Shown here: positions 10,711 through 19,783 of the stretch, piece after piece
Layout: every line of letters begins with the position of its first letter
Numbering within the stretch: position 1 is the first letter of the stretch
DNA from: Gammaproteobacteria bacterium
Lineage (GTDB): Bacteria > Pseudomonadota > Gammaproteobacteria > Nitrosococcales > Methylophagaceae
Direction: 5' to 3'
Assembly: GCA_028598975.1 (NCBI GenBank)
Contig: JAQRMU010000081.1
Location: 1 to 45,889 of the forward strand
DNA length: 45,889 nucleotides
Notes under the pieces: generated by a model
The model's input: the letters and a program-made list of their open reading frames with translations, nothing else
The model's database searches: none
What the model was told of the DNA's origin: nothing
Made by a program: the position numbers and the translations under genes

Positions 10711-11133
10711 ATGGTAGCTTACCTTGGTTTCGCAATATTACTGCTCCCATGGGTTATGCCAAGCCCCCTTTGTTTATACACACATATTAAAAGCTTACAC
10801 GATCTTACAGGCGGTCATAGATGGGTATTTGCTGGAGAAAACCCTGATAAAGCTATGACAGTGCCTAAGAAGCAAATTATAGCCATTATTAAATCAACAG
10901 GCATTGAATTTAGTAGTCATGACTTAAGGCGTACCTTTGCTACAATTGGCGAAGCTGTAGGCGTACCATTAAGTATGATTAAACGGATGATGAACCATGT
11001 TACGACTTCCGATATGACTACCAGTTACATATCAACAGAAGAAGATACTTTGCGTGATGCTATCAATAAAGTCGGTAATTTTATCAATGCCAAAGTGACT
11101 CAAAAAGATAACGTAATACAAATACACGGATAA
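10711..11133 (+). pseudogene. Tyrosine recombinase/phage integrase, C-terminal remnant
   Basis: HDLRRTFATIGEAVGVPLSMIKRMMNH...TTSYIS carries the catalytic R..H..Y region; about the first 30 aa do not look integrase-like and the N-terminal and core-binding parts are missing. Confidence 0.85.
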
Positions 11134-11178
11134 CAAGTTAATCCAAGCCTAAGGATAGCTCCAGATATAGCTGTATGC

Positions 11179-12683
11179 TTAATGGCTAATCTTCACTTCA
11201 AATCCCGTCTGTTGTTTAACGGCTACTTCAAAACTAGCTATTGGCACATCATGACGACTGTAAATGGCATCATGGACAGGGAGACCATCGGGTACTACTG
11301 TCAGCATCGCATCTCGGATCTGCTTTTCGTAATAAGTCCAAATAAAGAAGAATACGCTAGATTTTTGACGTTCGGTATTGTTATCTAGCCGCTCTGTACT
11401 TTTCCAGTCCATCTTGGAATCAAAGGTATATTTAGACTGACTTACCGCAATCTCAAGCACTTCTGGTTCATGCTGTGCAATGAGCGAAATAACTTCACGT
11501 CTTAGCCTATCTGAATCATCACTAAAACTTTTCAGTAATGGGTGTTTATCTACAGACTTATTACCACGTTGGCATAAGCGGTGAGTAATTCTTTAACGTC
11601 ACTTAAAGGCATATCCAAATCATCAGTAATGGTTTTGCGTAGTTCAGTCTTATATTGCGTATCAAAGCCATATTGAAAAATGGTACTGAAGCTGTTGAAT
11701 AACTCAGGATCAGAACTATAGCGATGCAATAAGCCAAAGCAAATAATCTGAAGAGCACCACCAATGTCGTAATTTATAAAGCCTAATTCTTTACGCTCAC
11801 TACTCCTTATGCTAGTAAATATATTGTAGCTACGACCAACACTTGGATCTTTTTTACCAAGGTTCTTTAAGGACACAGCAATGTAATCTGTATAGGGTGA
11901 GAAGTCAGATTGACTTAGTATTAACAGTAATGAGGGTAAGCTAAGCTGTTGCAAATCATCATATTCTACTAAGAACGAGCAATCTTCTAATGGGGGAAGT
12001 GCAGTGTTTCGGGTTACACTTTCTCCTGAACATATGAGTGGGGGTATATGATCCGGTAAATGTGTAACCTCAGTAGTAGATGAATATTGGTAATCCTGTA
12101 TAAAAGTCATAAGTGATTGAGTAGATGTTTTAACTACCTCCATAGCTAGTGGCAACAAAGACCAGCGTTTTGAATATGCACCCGACTTATAACCTGGTGA
12201 ACGCTTAAATAGTTTATCTACAAACGCAGCCTTGTTTAACGCTGTTAGTAAATAATTGGCATTTTTATTCTTATTATGTATTGGTGTACCTTTATCATCC
12301 TTTCTCACTAACACCGTTACACACAGCCCAATAAAGGCATTACCAATCTTCAAGATTTTAGCTCGTTGATTGACGTTACCTAACAGGTTCATCTCATACC
12401 TAAGCACAAAGCCAGCAATAGCTCCCAAAATCGCAGCTATTTCCCCAGTAGGTAGCGCTTCATCAATATAAGTCTGTAATATGCGCTTATTCACTAGCTT
12501 AATGTCCAGAGTAGTCGCTACAGGTGATGATTGCGTATAAGCAGTGATGTTAGCTTGATGCTTAATAATCGTCTTTCGTGACAACCCAGAGAGTTTTGCT
12601 AGTTCAGTATTATTGGTAGCTTTAAGCAGTTTTTGATGCTGTAATACCCTTATGGTTCGTGCCAGCTTGAGGGGTAAATCCAT
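11179..12683 (-). pseudogene. Gene split by a frameshift: HTH-containing protein with weak family A/T7-like polymerase motifs
   Basis: ORF 12683..11550 ends ...DVKELLTAYANVVISL*. The adjacent frame continues without a stop: RLCQRGNKSVDKHPLLKSFSDDSDRLRREVISLIAQHEPEVLEIAVSQ... into ORF 11460..11179 ending ...LPVHDAIYSRHDVPIASFEVAVKQQTGFEVKISH. HTH-like segment NNTELAKLSGLSRKTIIKHQ near the N-terminus. Confidence 0.6.
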
Positions 12684-12965
12684 ATAGCTATCCCGTAATG
12701 AAATGCCCGAAAGGAAAGGTCAGAAGAGTACGGGTAACTCTTGTCAAAGGGGTAATTAATCCCTTCTATCTGACTGGTAATGATTATATGTTAACTGTTC
12801 GGAAATGAACATTTGTTTTGTTGGTGGAGCCCAAATTGCACTGATTAACATTTTCTCAAATCCACTTGTTTTCCACATAAACTAAAACTCTAATGTGGCT
12901 CTAACAGTAAGTAAATTGTCGGTGTAAAGTCAAAGCTAGATACAGCGATACATTCACTAAAGAAT

Positions 12966-12982
12966 GCCTATTTTAAATAGGC
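12966..12982. repeat. Perfect hairpin gcctattt-t-aaataggc in intergenic region
   Basis: 8-bp stem with 1-nt centre. Confidence 0.5.
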
Positions 12983-13436
12983 TATACAAACTATAATTCT
13001 AAATCTTAAAACATCAATGATTTTACTATAACTCACCTCTAAGCCTAAGTGCTGGCTAGTGGGTTCTTTCAGGCATTCGGTTAACTTCTGCCATTAATAT
13101 GAAGCACAGCTATCACTCCTGCGTAGTGAAATATGCCTTAACCCTAGATTTACGAACGCTCCTGAGAAATGTTCATAGGATGTTTCGGAAGCTAGGTGTA
13201 CGACAACAGCACTCTTATAATGTCTAACGGTATCGACTTTTCAGAGATAAAGAATGTGAAAACAAATAATGGCAGCACTTTGGAGTTGCTACACTATCTC
13301 GTACCTAGATGGTAAATGAGAAAGCGTATAAATCATGTGTTAATTTTGTTAATGTGCTATTGTCACGTACTAAAATTTACTATACTTGACCATTACAGCT
13401 TACTAATAGGGTAGCCCAAGTTTGAGAAAAAACAAA

Positions 13437-13541
13437 ATGAAGATGCATCAAAAATATAGTTCCGGTACAAAACTATTTTTTATATTGATAACAATTGGAT
13501 TCACGTTTTCTTTTTCTGCTCTAGCTTGGCTTGTAAGCTAA
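13437..13541 (+). CDS. Putative 34-aa single-TM small protein (not in ORF track)
   Basis: MKMHQKYSSGTKLFFILITIGFTFSFSALAWLVS*, positive N-terminus followed by a hydrophobic helix; directly upstream of the Wzz-like gene. Confidence 0.35.
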   Translation: MKMHQKYSSGTKLFFILITIGFTFSFSALAWLVS

Positions 13542-13608
13542 AATATTCCCCTGAGTGCATTACGAGAATAAAGTGTGTTAATACTTTCAACAAATAAGAA
13601 GCTGGAAA

Positions 13609-15105
13609 ATGCAAAATAATATAACTGAATATAATGATGAAATTGATCTGCGAGAAGTTCTTCTTCCACTTTGGAAATCTAAGTATTTAATCCTCATTAT
13701 AAGTGTAATTTTTTCTGGGTTGGTATTGGCATATCATTTATCAAAATATTCATTCAATATTCCTCAGCAATACAGGGCTACCATAAATTTTAATTTTGAA
13801 GGTGTAGAAAAAGGGCTGTATCCAAATGGAACTCGATTCTCACCAAATGATCTATTATCAGGAAATATTCTGAGACGTGTTTTTGATGAGCTTGTTCTCG
13901 ATGAAGCCGGTATAAGTTTTATAGGTTTTGAACAATCTTTAAGTGTTAGATCTGGTTTCTTAGGAGATGTCCTTTTTGAACAGACAGCTGCTGATATAGC
14001 TGGGAAAGATAAAAAAATAACAGTTGAGGCATATAATACCTTAGTTTCAAGTTATACCGATACATTGAGACAGCAGTCTTTAAAAAGTGGAATACTTAGT
14101 TTTGACAATGAAAACCTTGATTTAAGCAAGGATAAAGTTGAAATGATTTTACTTAAAATTCCTGAAGCCTGGGCTAAGTATTCGATAAAAGAATTAGGTG
14201 TTATGAATGCGTATGGTGATTACGTAAACCTGAGTCCATTAGCTTCTCAGGACGATGAGCCAGTTGTTATGACTTACAAACTGTCAGATTATGAAAAATT
14301 ATTATCATCATCGGTAAAAGCTTTGCAACAGGAACAAAAGGCGAAATCAATTATTGATCCAAAGACTGGATTATCTTTAAGCGATATAGAGTATAAGCTA
14401 CAACAGATTGATAAGTATAAAATAAATACTCTAAAATCTATTATAATGATTAACCCTGTCTTTTCATCTAGTGGGATTTATAACAGCTTCCGCTCTAGTC
14501 AACTTGAGTCATTGAAAAGAAAGGCTGATGAGTTAGAAAGACTAGTTTTAGTATATATTGATGTGTTGAAGGAATTTGACCAATCATCGATGAGTATTCA
14601 GTCGTCAAAACTAGAAACTGTAGCTGATGCAAGCTCTTCTACATCTATTTATTCACCTCAATACGGTGATTCACTAGTTGATAGCTTACTTGAGTTGGGA
14701 GCAAAGATGTCTGATCCTGAATACCGAAAAGTTTTACTGCAAGATAAAATTAAACTTTCAAAAGAATTACAAACAATTAAAACTGAAATTCAACTGTTTG
14801 AGAGTAGTAGTAGTAGTAGTGAATCTATATCTAAAGACAAATTTATTGAATCTATTACCTCAACTGCGGAAGAACTTGAAGAACTAAAATCGGCATTACA
14901 TAATATTGTACTGTCACTAAACAGTTTTTTATATAATAACACTGGCTCACTTTACTTCCTGAATGGTGAAATTGTGAGTGTTGATTATTCTTTTAGTGAT
15001 TCAAAGCTCAAGCTTAAGGTAATTATTGGATTTATATTAGGCGGTATGCTTTCTGTTTTTGGTGTTTGGGGCAGAAGGTTGCTCACAACAAAAACTGACT
15101 ATTAA
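13609..15105 (+). CDS. Wzz/chain-length-determinant-like polysaccharide co-polymerase protein
   Basis: N-terminal DEIDLREVLLPLWKSKYLILIISVIFSGLVLAYH and C-terminal TM LKLKVIIGFILGGMLSVFGVW flank a long, partly coiled-coil periplasmic-type region. Confidence 0.8.
   Translation: MQNNITEYNDEIDLREVLLPLWKSKYLILIISVIFSGLVLAYHLSKYSFNIPQQYRATINFNFEGVEKGLYPNGTRFSPNDLLSGNILRRVFDELVLDEAGISFIGFEQSLSVRSGFLGDVLFEQTAADIAGKDKKITVEAYNTLVSSYTDTLRQQSLKSGILSFDNENLDLSKDKVEMILLKIPEAWAKYSIKELGVMNAYGDYVNLSPLASQDDEPVVMTYKLSDYEKLLSSSVKALQQEQKAKSIIDPKTGLSLSDIEYKLQQIDKYKINTLKSIIMINPVFSSSGIYNSFRSSQLESLKRKADELERLVLVYIDVLKEFDQSSMSIQSSKLETVADASSSTSIYSPQYGDSLVDSLLELGAKMSDPEYRKVLLQDKIKLSKELQTIKTEIQLFESSSSSSESISKDKFIESITSTAEELEELKSALHNIVLSLNSFLYNNTGSLYFLNGEIVSVDYSFSDSKLKLKVIIGFILGGMLSVFGVWGRRLLTTKTDY
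14803..14820 (+). repeat. (AGT)6 trinucleotide repeat in coding sequence (poly-Ser)
   Basis: agtagtagtagtagtagt encodes part of FESSSSSSES. Confidence 0.9.
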
Positions 15106-15524
15106 TTTACGGCTATAAATTTGGCTTGTATAGGTGGAGTAGTGCTGTAATTCCTAGGAGTTTTTTTAAGATTCGATTCGACAGCTGGAGGAGTAACCAT
15201 TAGCTGTATTCTGAATCCTAGTTTCAATAAATGTCGCATTTACTTTTTTTGATATTGTAATGACAGGTTATGTGTAATCCGTAACCCTTTGCTTATGCAT
15301 CTCTGCACAGAAGAACTCAATCACTCGTACGCTCATTCAACATTTTCTGCTTGAGTGCAGCGCACAGGTTACTTCTTACGGGATAGCTGGGGTGTTTAAT
15401 GGTTGATCTATCATGTGTAGTCCTTTTTAATGAATTTATTCCATCTGGTTGCAGGATATAGAAAAGTTACTTTAAAGAAGTATAAGTGCTGTAACTTCAT
15501 TATGTAAACGATAAACATAACTAT

Positions 15525-15549
15525 CCCCCCCCATACCTTTTAGGTATGA
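15525..15549. repeat. C8 homopolymer followed by hairpin catacct-ttt-aggtatg
   Basis: cccccccc then catacctttt aggtatg. Confidence 0.6.
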
Positions 15550-16148
15550 CACCATGAGAATAACCCCACCTATTTATCCATTGAACCAATAGCAACATGC
15601 CATTGTAGATCCTCCAGTGCCTGTATTAGGCTATCAAATCTAATCAACACCCAAACACCAGTAAGACTAGCTAAAGGCTGTTAGCTGAAAGCTCAGCGTT
15701 CAATGCCTGATTGCCATGGCTAGCCGTTAGATAAACTGATAACAATGAATCAGCACGAAGTAACATAACGTGGAATTATGCGCACTGCAAAGAGCAGCAG
15801 TGTTCGTTTCACCGCATAATTTACATTATGTGTAAATCGCACTGATGCCTGATCTAATTTAAAGGCGTTACTGAACGTACCTCACAGCAACTACAAGAGT
15901 ATGAGTGTTCATGGTTCATAAAGCCGAACCATCAACAAATGATTGATTTAATTCGCTACTGCTATCGCAGAAGCTACAGGTACTGAATGTCCGTGATGTA
16001 TAAAACCACATCACCGACGTGCTTGATGAATAATTGGTGTAGCCCTGTACTTATTATTATGGATTCAACAGCAAGAGTAAACCAACACAATCAAACACAT
16101 TCGCTCATAGAACAATACAGCGTGTTTTAAGATCATTTGAGACGATAA

Positions 16149-16295
16149 GACAGCGAAAACCGCATTAAGGAGTTGAAATTGGATTTTGGTGGCGACACCT
16201 TGCCTTGCTCAGACTTTAATGCCAATGCTTTGTATTTCCACATTGTGAGCAACGTGACCCTCAAACCCACTCGCTTGGACACGAAATTACTCTAA
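16149..16295 (+). mobile_element. IS4/IS1380-type transposase C-terminal relic
   Basis: In-frame DSENRIKELKLDFGGDTLPCSDFNANALYFHIVSNVTLKPTRLDTKLL*. ENRIKELK fits the E-x6-K end of the YREK signature and the following LPCSDF.ANA.YF is typical of these transposases; frame is stopped immediately upstream. Confidence 0.7.
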
Positions 16296-16853
16296 ATTGA
16301 GTGATTCAGCCCACGTCAAACCTCTATGTATGGATTTGGGCAATTGAGTGATGTTGACAAAATTTCTAAACTTTTTGTTTTGGAATCGGGTTTGAATGCG
16401 CTTGTGTTCAGCTAAAATTCCATCTTGATTATTTGGCTTTTTAACTTCAATAAACACTAAAGGCATGCCGTTGATCAGTAAGATGATGTCAGGGCGAAAC
16501 TCATCATCGTCTTTTTTGTAGGTCAGTTCAGTAACAACATTAAAGGTGTTGTTGTTGAAGTTTTCAAAATCAATTAAACGTCTTCCTGACTTGGCGGTAA
16601 GTTTTTCGTAGAAAGCTCTGCCCAAATCTTCATTCTCTAGGCTGAGTGAAACATCATCAAAGTGTTGCTTCGCTTCCATATCAGTAAGTGCGGGATTAAT
16701 TCGCTTGATGCTTTCATAGAAGATGTTGGTAAAGATGCTGGTTGATTCATCCCATGTGACGCTTGGATCTTTCAAAGATAGGTATTCATAACCTAAACGC
16801 ATTAGATGCAGGATAGAAGGGATCTTTACTCGAGAATCTTCATTGAACTTCAT
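16287..16853 (-). pseudogene. Type I restriction endonuclease HsdR, N-terminal fragment
   Basis: SRVKIPSILHLMRLGYEYLS ... DDEFRPDIILLINGMPLVFIEVKKPNNQDGI ... FQNKKFRNFVNITQ (endonuclease domain); truncated at 188 aa with no helicase domains. Confidence 0.85.
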
Positions 16854-17099
16854 GTTTTAAACATCCTTATTCCATAGCCTCACATATTAGATGAAAGGCT
16901 CAATATAGCATGAAATATGCGTATAATTAGAAATAGGGGGCTGGTAAATAATATCGAGGCGACTTTTCTTTTTAGTCGCACCTGTAGAATGTTGTTACAG
17001 CCACTTACAAAGTATCCTTCAAGGTACTTGGTGAATTTGATTAATTTCACTATCAAGGATATAATCTTTTTACTTTCAATATTTTAGCTACATAATATT

Positions 17100-17255
17100 A
17101 TGCCAATTACTAGTCAAAATGCTGTAAACCAAGCCATAGCAAATATTAATTTAGAGTCTCTATCTTTATCGACAGATATTCTAAAGTTGATTAATGAGTC
17201 TTTGGAAGGTGGTTCTATCGATACTACGTATATTTTAAATTTATTGCGTGGTTGA
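17100..17255 (+). CDS. Putative antitoxin for Fic toxin (VbhA-like small protein; not in ORF track)
   Basis: 51-aa ORF MPITSQNAVNQAIANINLESLSLSTDILKLINESLEGGSIDTTYILNLLRG*; stop overlaps the GTG start of the fic gene; LEG resembles the Fic-inhibitory (S/T)xxxE(G/N) motif but with N at the S/T position. Confidence 0.6.
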   Translation: MPITSQNAVNQAIANINLESLSLSTDILKLINESLEGGSIDTTYILNLLRG

Positions 17256-17859
17256 TACTGTTTTCTTTGATAGTGTTACCCCCGTATATTGCAAAAATAA
17301 AACCTTCGAAAATCTTTTAGGAATTATAGATTCTAAAGAACTAAGCAAGATAGAAGCTAATATTACTGCGATAAGGTCAATAGAACTATTCCAAGACAAA
17401 GATTTAATTCCACAGACTTTTGGCTTTGATCATCTAAAAGCAATTCATTTTCATTTATTTCAAGACATCTATTCTTGGGCTGGGAAGCCAAGAGCATATG
17501 ATATGAAAAAAGGTGATGATACATTTACTCCTGCAAATTTACTGCCTCGATATGAAAGTGAAGTCTTTACTAGATCAATTGATTACTTTAATAGAGAGCA
17601 AAGACCTTCTATATCTGAGTCTTCTGAATTATTAGCTTCTTGTTTAGGGATAATCAATATTTACCATCCCTTTCCTGAAGGAAATGGTCGAGCGCAACGT
17701 ATATTTCTATCTTCTTTAGCAGGTGTTTTTGAATATTCTTTGAGTTGGGGTGTTTTAGTTCCTGGGGAAATAATTGGCCCTTTAAAAAATATCCATCAAG
17801 AACAGAACTATAAGCCGCTTGAAAATCAAATTAGACGAATAATTTCAGATGAGAGCTAG
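17248..17859 (+). CDS. Fic/DOC family protein (putative AMPylating toxin)
   Basis: Intact Fic motif HPFPEGNGRAQR; upstream FDHLKAIHFHLFQDIYSWAGKPR typical of Fic domains. Confidence 0.93.
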   Translation: MVDTVFFDSVTPVYCKNKTFENLLGIIDSKELSKIEANITAIRSIELFQDKDLIPQTFGFDHLKAIHFHLFQDIYSWAGKPRAYDMKKGDDTFTPANLLPRYESEVFTRSIDYFNREQRPSISESSELLASCLGIINIYHPFPEGNGRAQRIFLSSLAGVFEYSLSWGVLVPGEIIGPLKNIHQEQNYKPLENQIRRIISDES

Positions 17860-18055
17860 CTAATTTAGCCTTCTGGTTGTCGAGAAACTACTTGGCGTTG
17901 AGGAAGGAAGTTGAGTTCTTTCAAGTAGAGCATGCCAGCACTCTCATATCGCATCGTAACAAAAGGATTCTACGAGGATATTTTCATGATCATGATTTAT
18001 GTTCGGTGAACTTGAGTGCTTCAAAGTACGAAATTATACATACCTGACACAGCAA

Positions 18056-18436
18056 CTAAATAAAGTCACCATCACGCTCTATTTGTGATATTTCATCTAA
18101 TAGTTTTGTGGCAAAGTTATTTACGCCACCACCACGACCACCAGCTTGAATATGTATCGTCCCACCTCCTGCACTACTTTCAATTTTTGACACCAAGTCA
18201 GGAGCTAGTAAGTGTCGTATTTGAGAGTATTCAGTCGTTCTCATGAAAACTTGAATGTCGAAGTATGGCTCTTTTATTTGTAAACGACACCGCTTTAGTA
18301 ACGCAACACGAGCATCATGCTTCTTTCGTTCCTTCTCATTACTCCATTTAATACGAGGAACGACGTAAGCAACGATCAAACCACCTAACAAAGTACTACC
18401 CGCAGTAATTAATGCCACAGCAATATCACTAGTCAT
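18056..18436 (-). CDS. Hypothetical small membrane-anchored protein
   Basis: N-terminal TM ALITAGSTLLGGLIVAYVVP, charged segment, Gly-rich patch GGRGGGVN. Confidence 0.55.
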   Translation of the reverse strand: MTSDIAVALITAGSTLLGGLIVAYVVPRIKWSNEKERKKHDARVALLKRCRLQIKEPYFDIQVFMRTTEYSQIRHLLAPDLVSKIESSAGGGTIHIQAGGRGGGVNNFATKLLDEISQIERDGDFI

Positions 18437-18537
18437 TATTAAGTCCTTTTCTTAAAACTTATGCAAGTAGCACATAGTAAAGAACAGTTAAGGTATAAAA
18501 AACGGTATAAAACTAAATTGACATATTCTTTTGGCAT

Positions 18538-18563
18538 AAAAAAGCCTCTGAAAACAGAGGCTT
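18538..18563 (-). terminator. Rho-independent terminator after tRNA-Ser
   Basis: Minus strand aagcctctgttttcagaggctttttt. Confidence 0.88.
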
Positions 18564-18575
18564 AAATACTTGTAA

Positions 18576-18665
18576 TGGCGGAGAGTCAGGGATTCGAACC
18601 CTGGGTAGGGATAAACCTACGCTGGTTTTCAAGACCAGTACATTCGGCCGCTCTGTCAACTCTCC
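18576..18665 (-). tRNA. tRNA-Ser (anticodon TGA)
   Basis: 90-nt minus-strand ggagagttgacagagcggccgaat...cttTGAaaa...long variable arm...ggttcgaatccctgactctccgcca. Confidence 0.95.
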
Positions 18666-18853
18666 AAGACGCAGAATAATACTAGGGTTGGGCTTACAAC
18701 ACAACTAGAAATTTAAATTTAATTTCTTTTGGGCTGTGTTTTAGTTTTATAAGAACTACATATGGAGAATAATCACATCAACACTTGCACTTCTGAACTT
18801 ATTAGGTACGATCATAGTCTTAACAAATACATCATTTCATAACTGGAGATAAT

Positions 18854-19528
18854 TTGATGAATTATGATGCTCAACCATCAGTTGTTCGATCGCAACAATC
18901 TGTATTAGTAACAAATAAACTATTACGTAACACTTATAGCTTACTAGCAATGACATTAGTATTCAGTGCGTTAACTGCGGGGTTATCAATGGCATTTAAC
19001 TTGCCACACCCAGGTCTGATTATTACGCTTATCGGTTACTTCGGTTTATTGTTCTTAACAACAAAATTACGTAATAGTGTTTGGGGTATCGCATCTGTCT
19101 TTGCGCTAACAGGTTTTATGGGGCTAACATTAGGTCCAATTATTAATTCTTACTTAAGCATGTCAAATGGTAGTGAGATTGTGATGCAGGCATTAGGCGG
19201 CACAGGACTTATCTTCTTTGCGCTATCTGCTTATGCAATTAAGAGTGAGAAAGACTTTAGTTTTATGGGTGGTTTTTTAATGGTGGGTATTTTAGTTGCC
19301 TTCCTTGCCGGCCTTGGTGCTATTTTCTTTGATATGGCAGGCTTGTCATTAGCTGTTTCTGCTATGTTTGTTTTATTGATGTCTGGTTTGATCCTTTACG
19401 AAACAAGTCAGATCATTCACGGTGGTGAAACAAACTACATCATGGCAACGGTAACGCTATATGTCACTATCTATAACTTATTCACTAGTTTATTGCATTT
19501 ATTAGGTGCGATGTCTGGTGATGACTAA
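18854..19528 (+). CDS. Bax inhibitor-1/YccA family membrane protein
   Basis: Multi-TM; LLRNTYSLLAMTLVFSALTAG and C-terminal NLFTSLLHLLGAMSGDD. Confidence 0.93.
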   Translation: MMNYDAQPSVVRSQQSVLVTNKLLRNTYSLLAMTLVFSALTAGLSMAFNLPHPGLIITLIGYFGLLFLTTKLRNSVWGIASVFALTGFMGLTLGPIINSYLSMSNGSEIVMQALGGTGLIFFALSAYAIKSEKDFSFMGGFLMVGILVAFLAGLGAIFFDMAGLSLAVSAMFVLLMSGLILYETSQIIHGGETNYIMATVTLYVTIYNLFTSLLHLLGAMSGDD

Positions 19529-19557
19529 GTTAAGCCGATTAAGACTGAGTTAATAAG

Positions 19558-19590
19558 CAAGCCTCGTATAATAGCGAGGCTTGTTTGTTT
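19558..19590 (+). terminator. Rho-independent terminator after BI-1 family gene
   Basis: caagcctcg-tataatag-cgaggcttg followed by tttgttt. Confidence 0.8.
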
Positions 19591-19591
19591 G

Positions 19592-19770
19592 TGGGTATAT
19601 ACCCGTGATAAATGAAGCTGCAGCTCTTACGCCCCTGTCATCCTCGAGTGTTTTTGTCGAGGATCTAGTGCATTAAGTAGATCCCAGCTAAAAGCATGCT
19701 GGGATGACTTGGTAAGCATGCTGGGCTGACCAAATAAAAAATGTGCAGATTGAAGTGGTTTGGGTATATA
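19592..19770 (+). repeat. MITE-like palindromic dispersed repeat, copy A
   Basis: Shares gtcatcctcgagtgttttt.tcgaggatctag...aagtagatcccagctaaaagcatgctgggatgac...aaataaaaaatgtgcagattgaa with copy B; related to copy C in inverse orientation. Confidence 0.85.
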
Positions 19771-19783
19771 AAAGGAGCTAATC

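Noticed and set aside
11182-11388. 68-aa plus-strand ORF over the split gene
   Set aside because: Antisense to a better-supported coding frame.
18513-18704. 63-aa ORF across tRNA-Ser
   Set aside because: Overlaps a confident tRNA and its terminator; not protein-coding.
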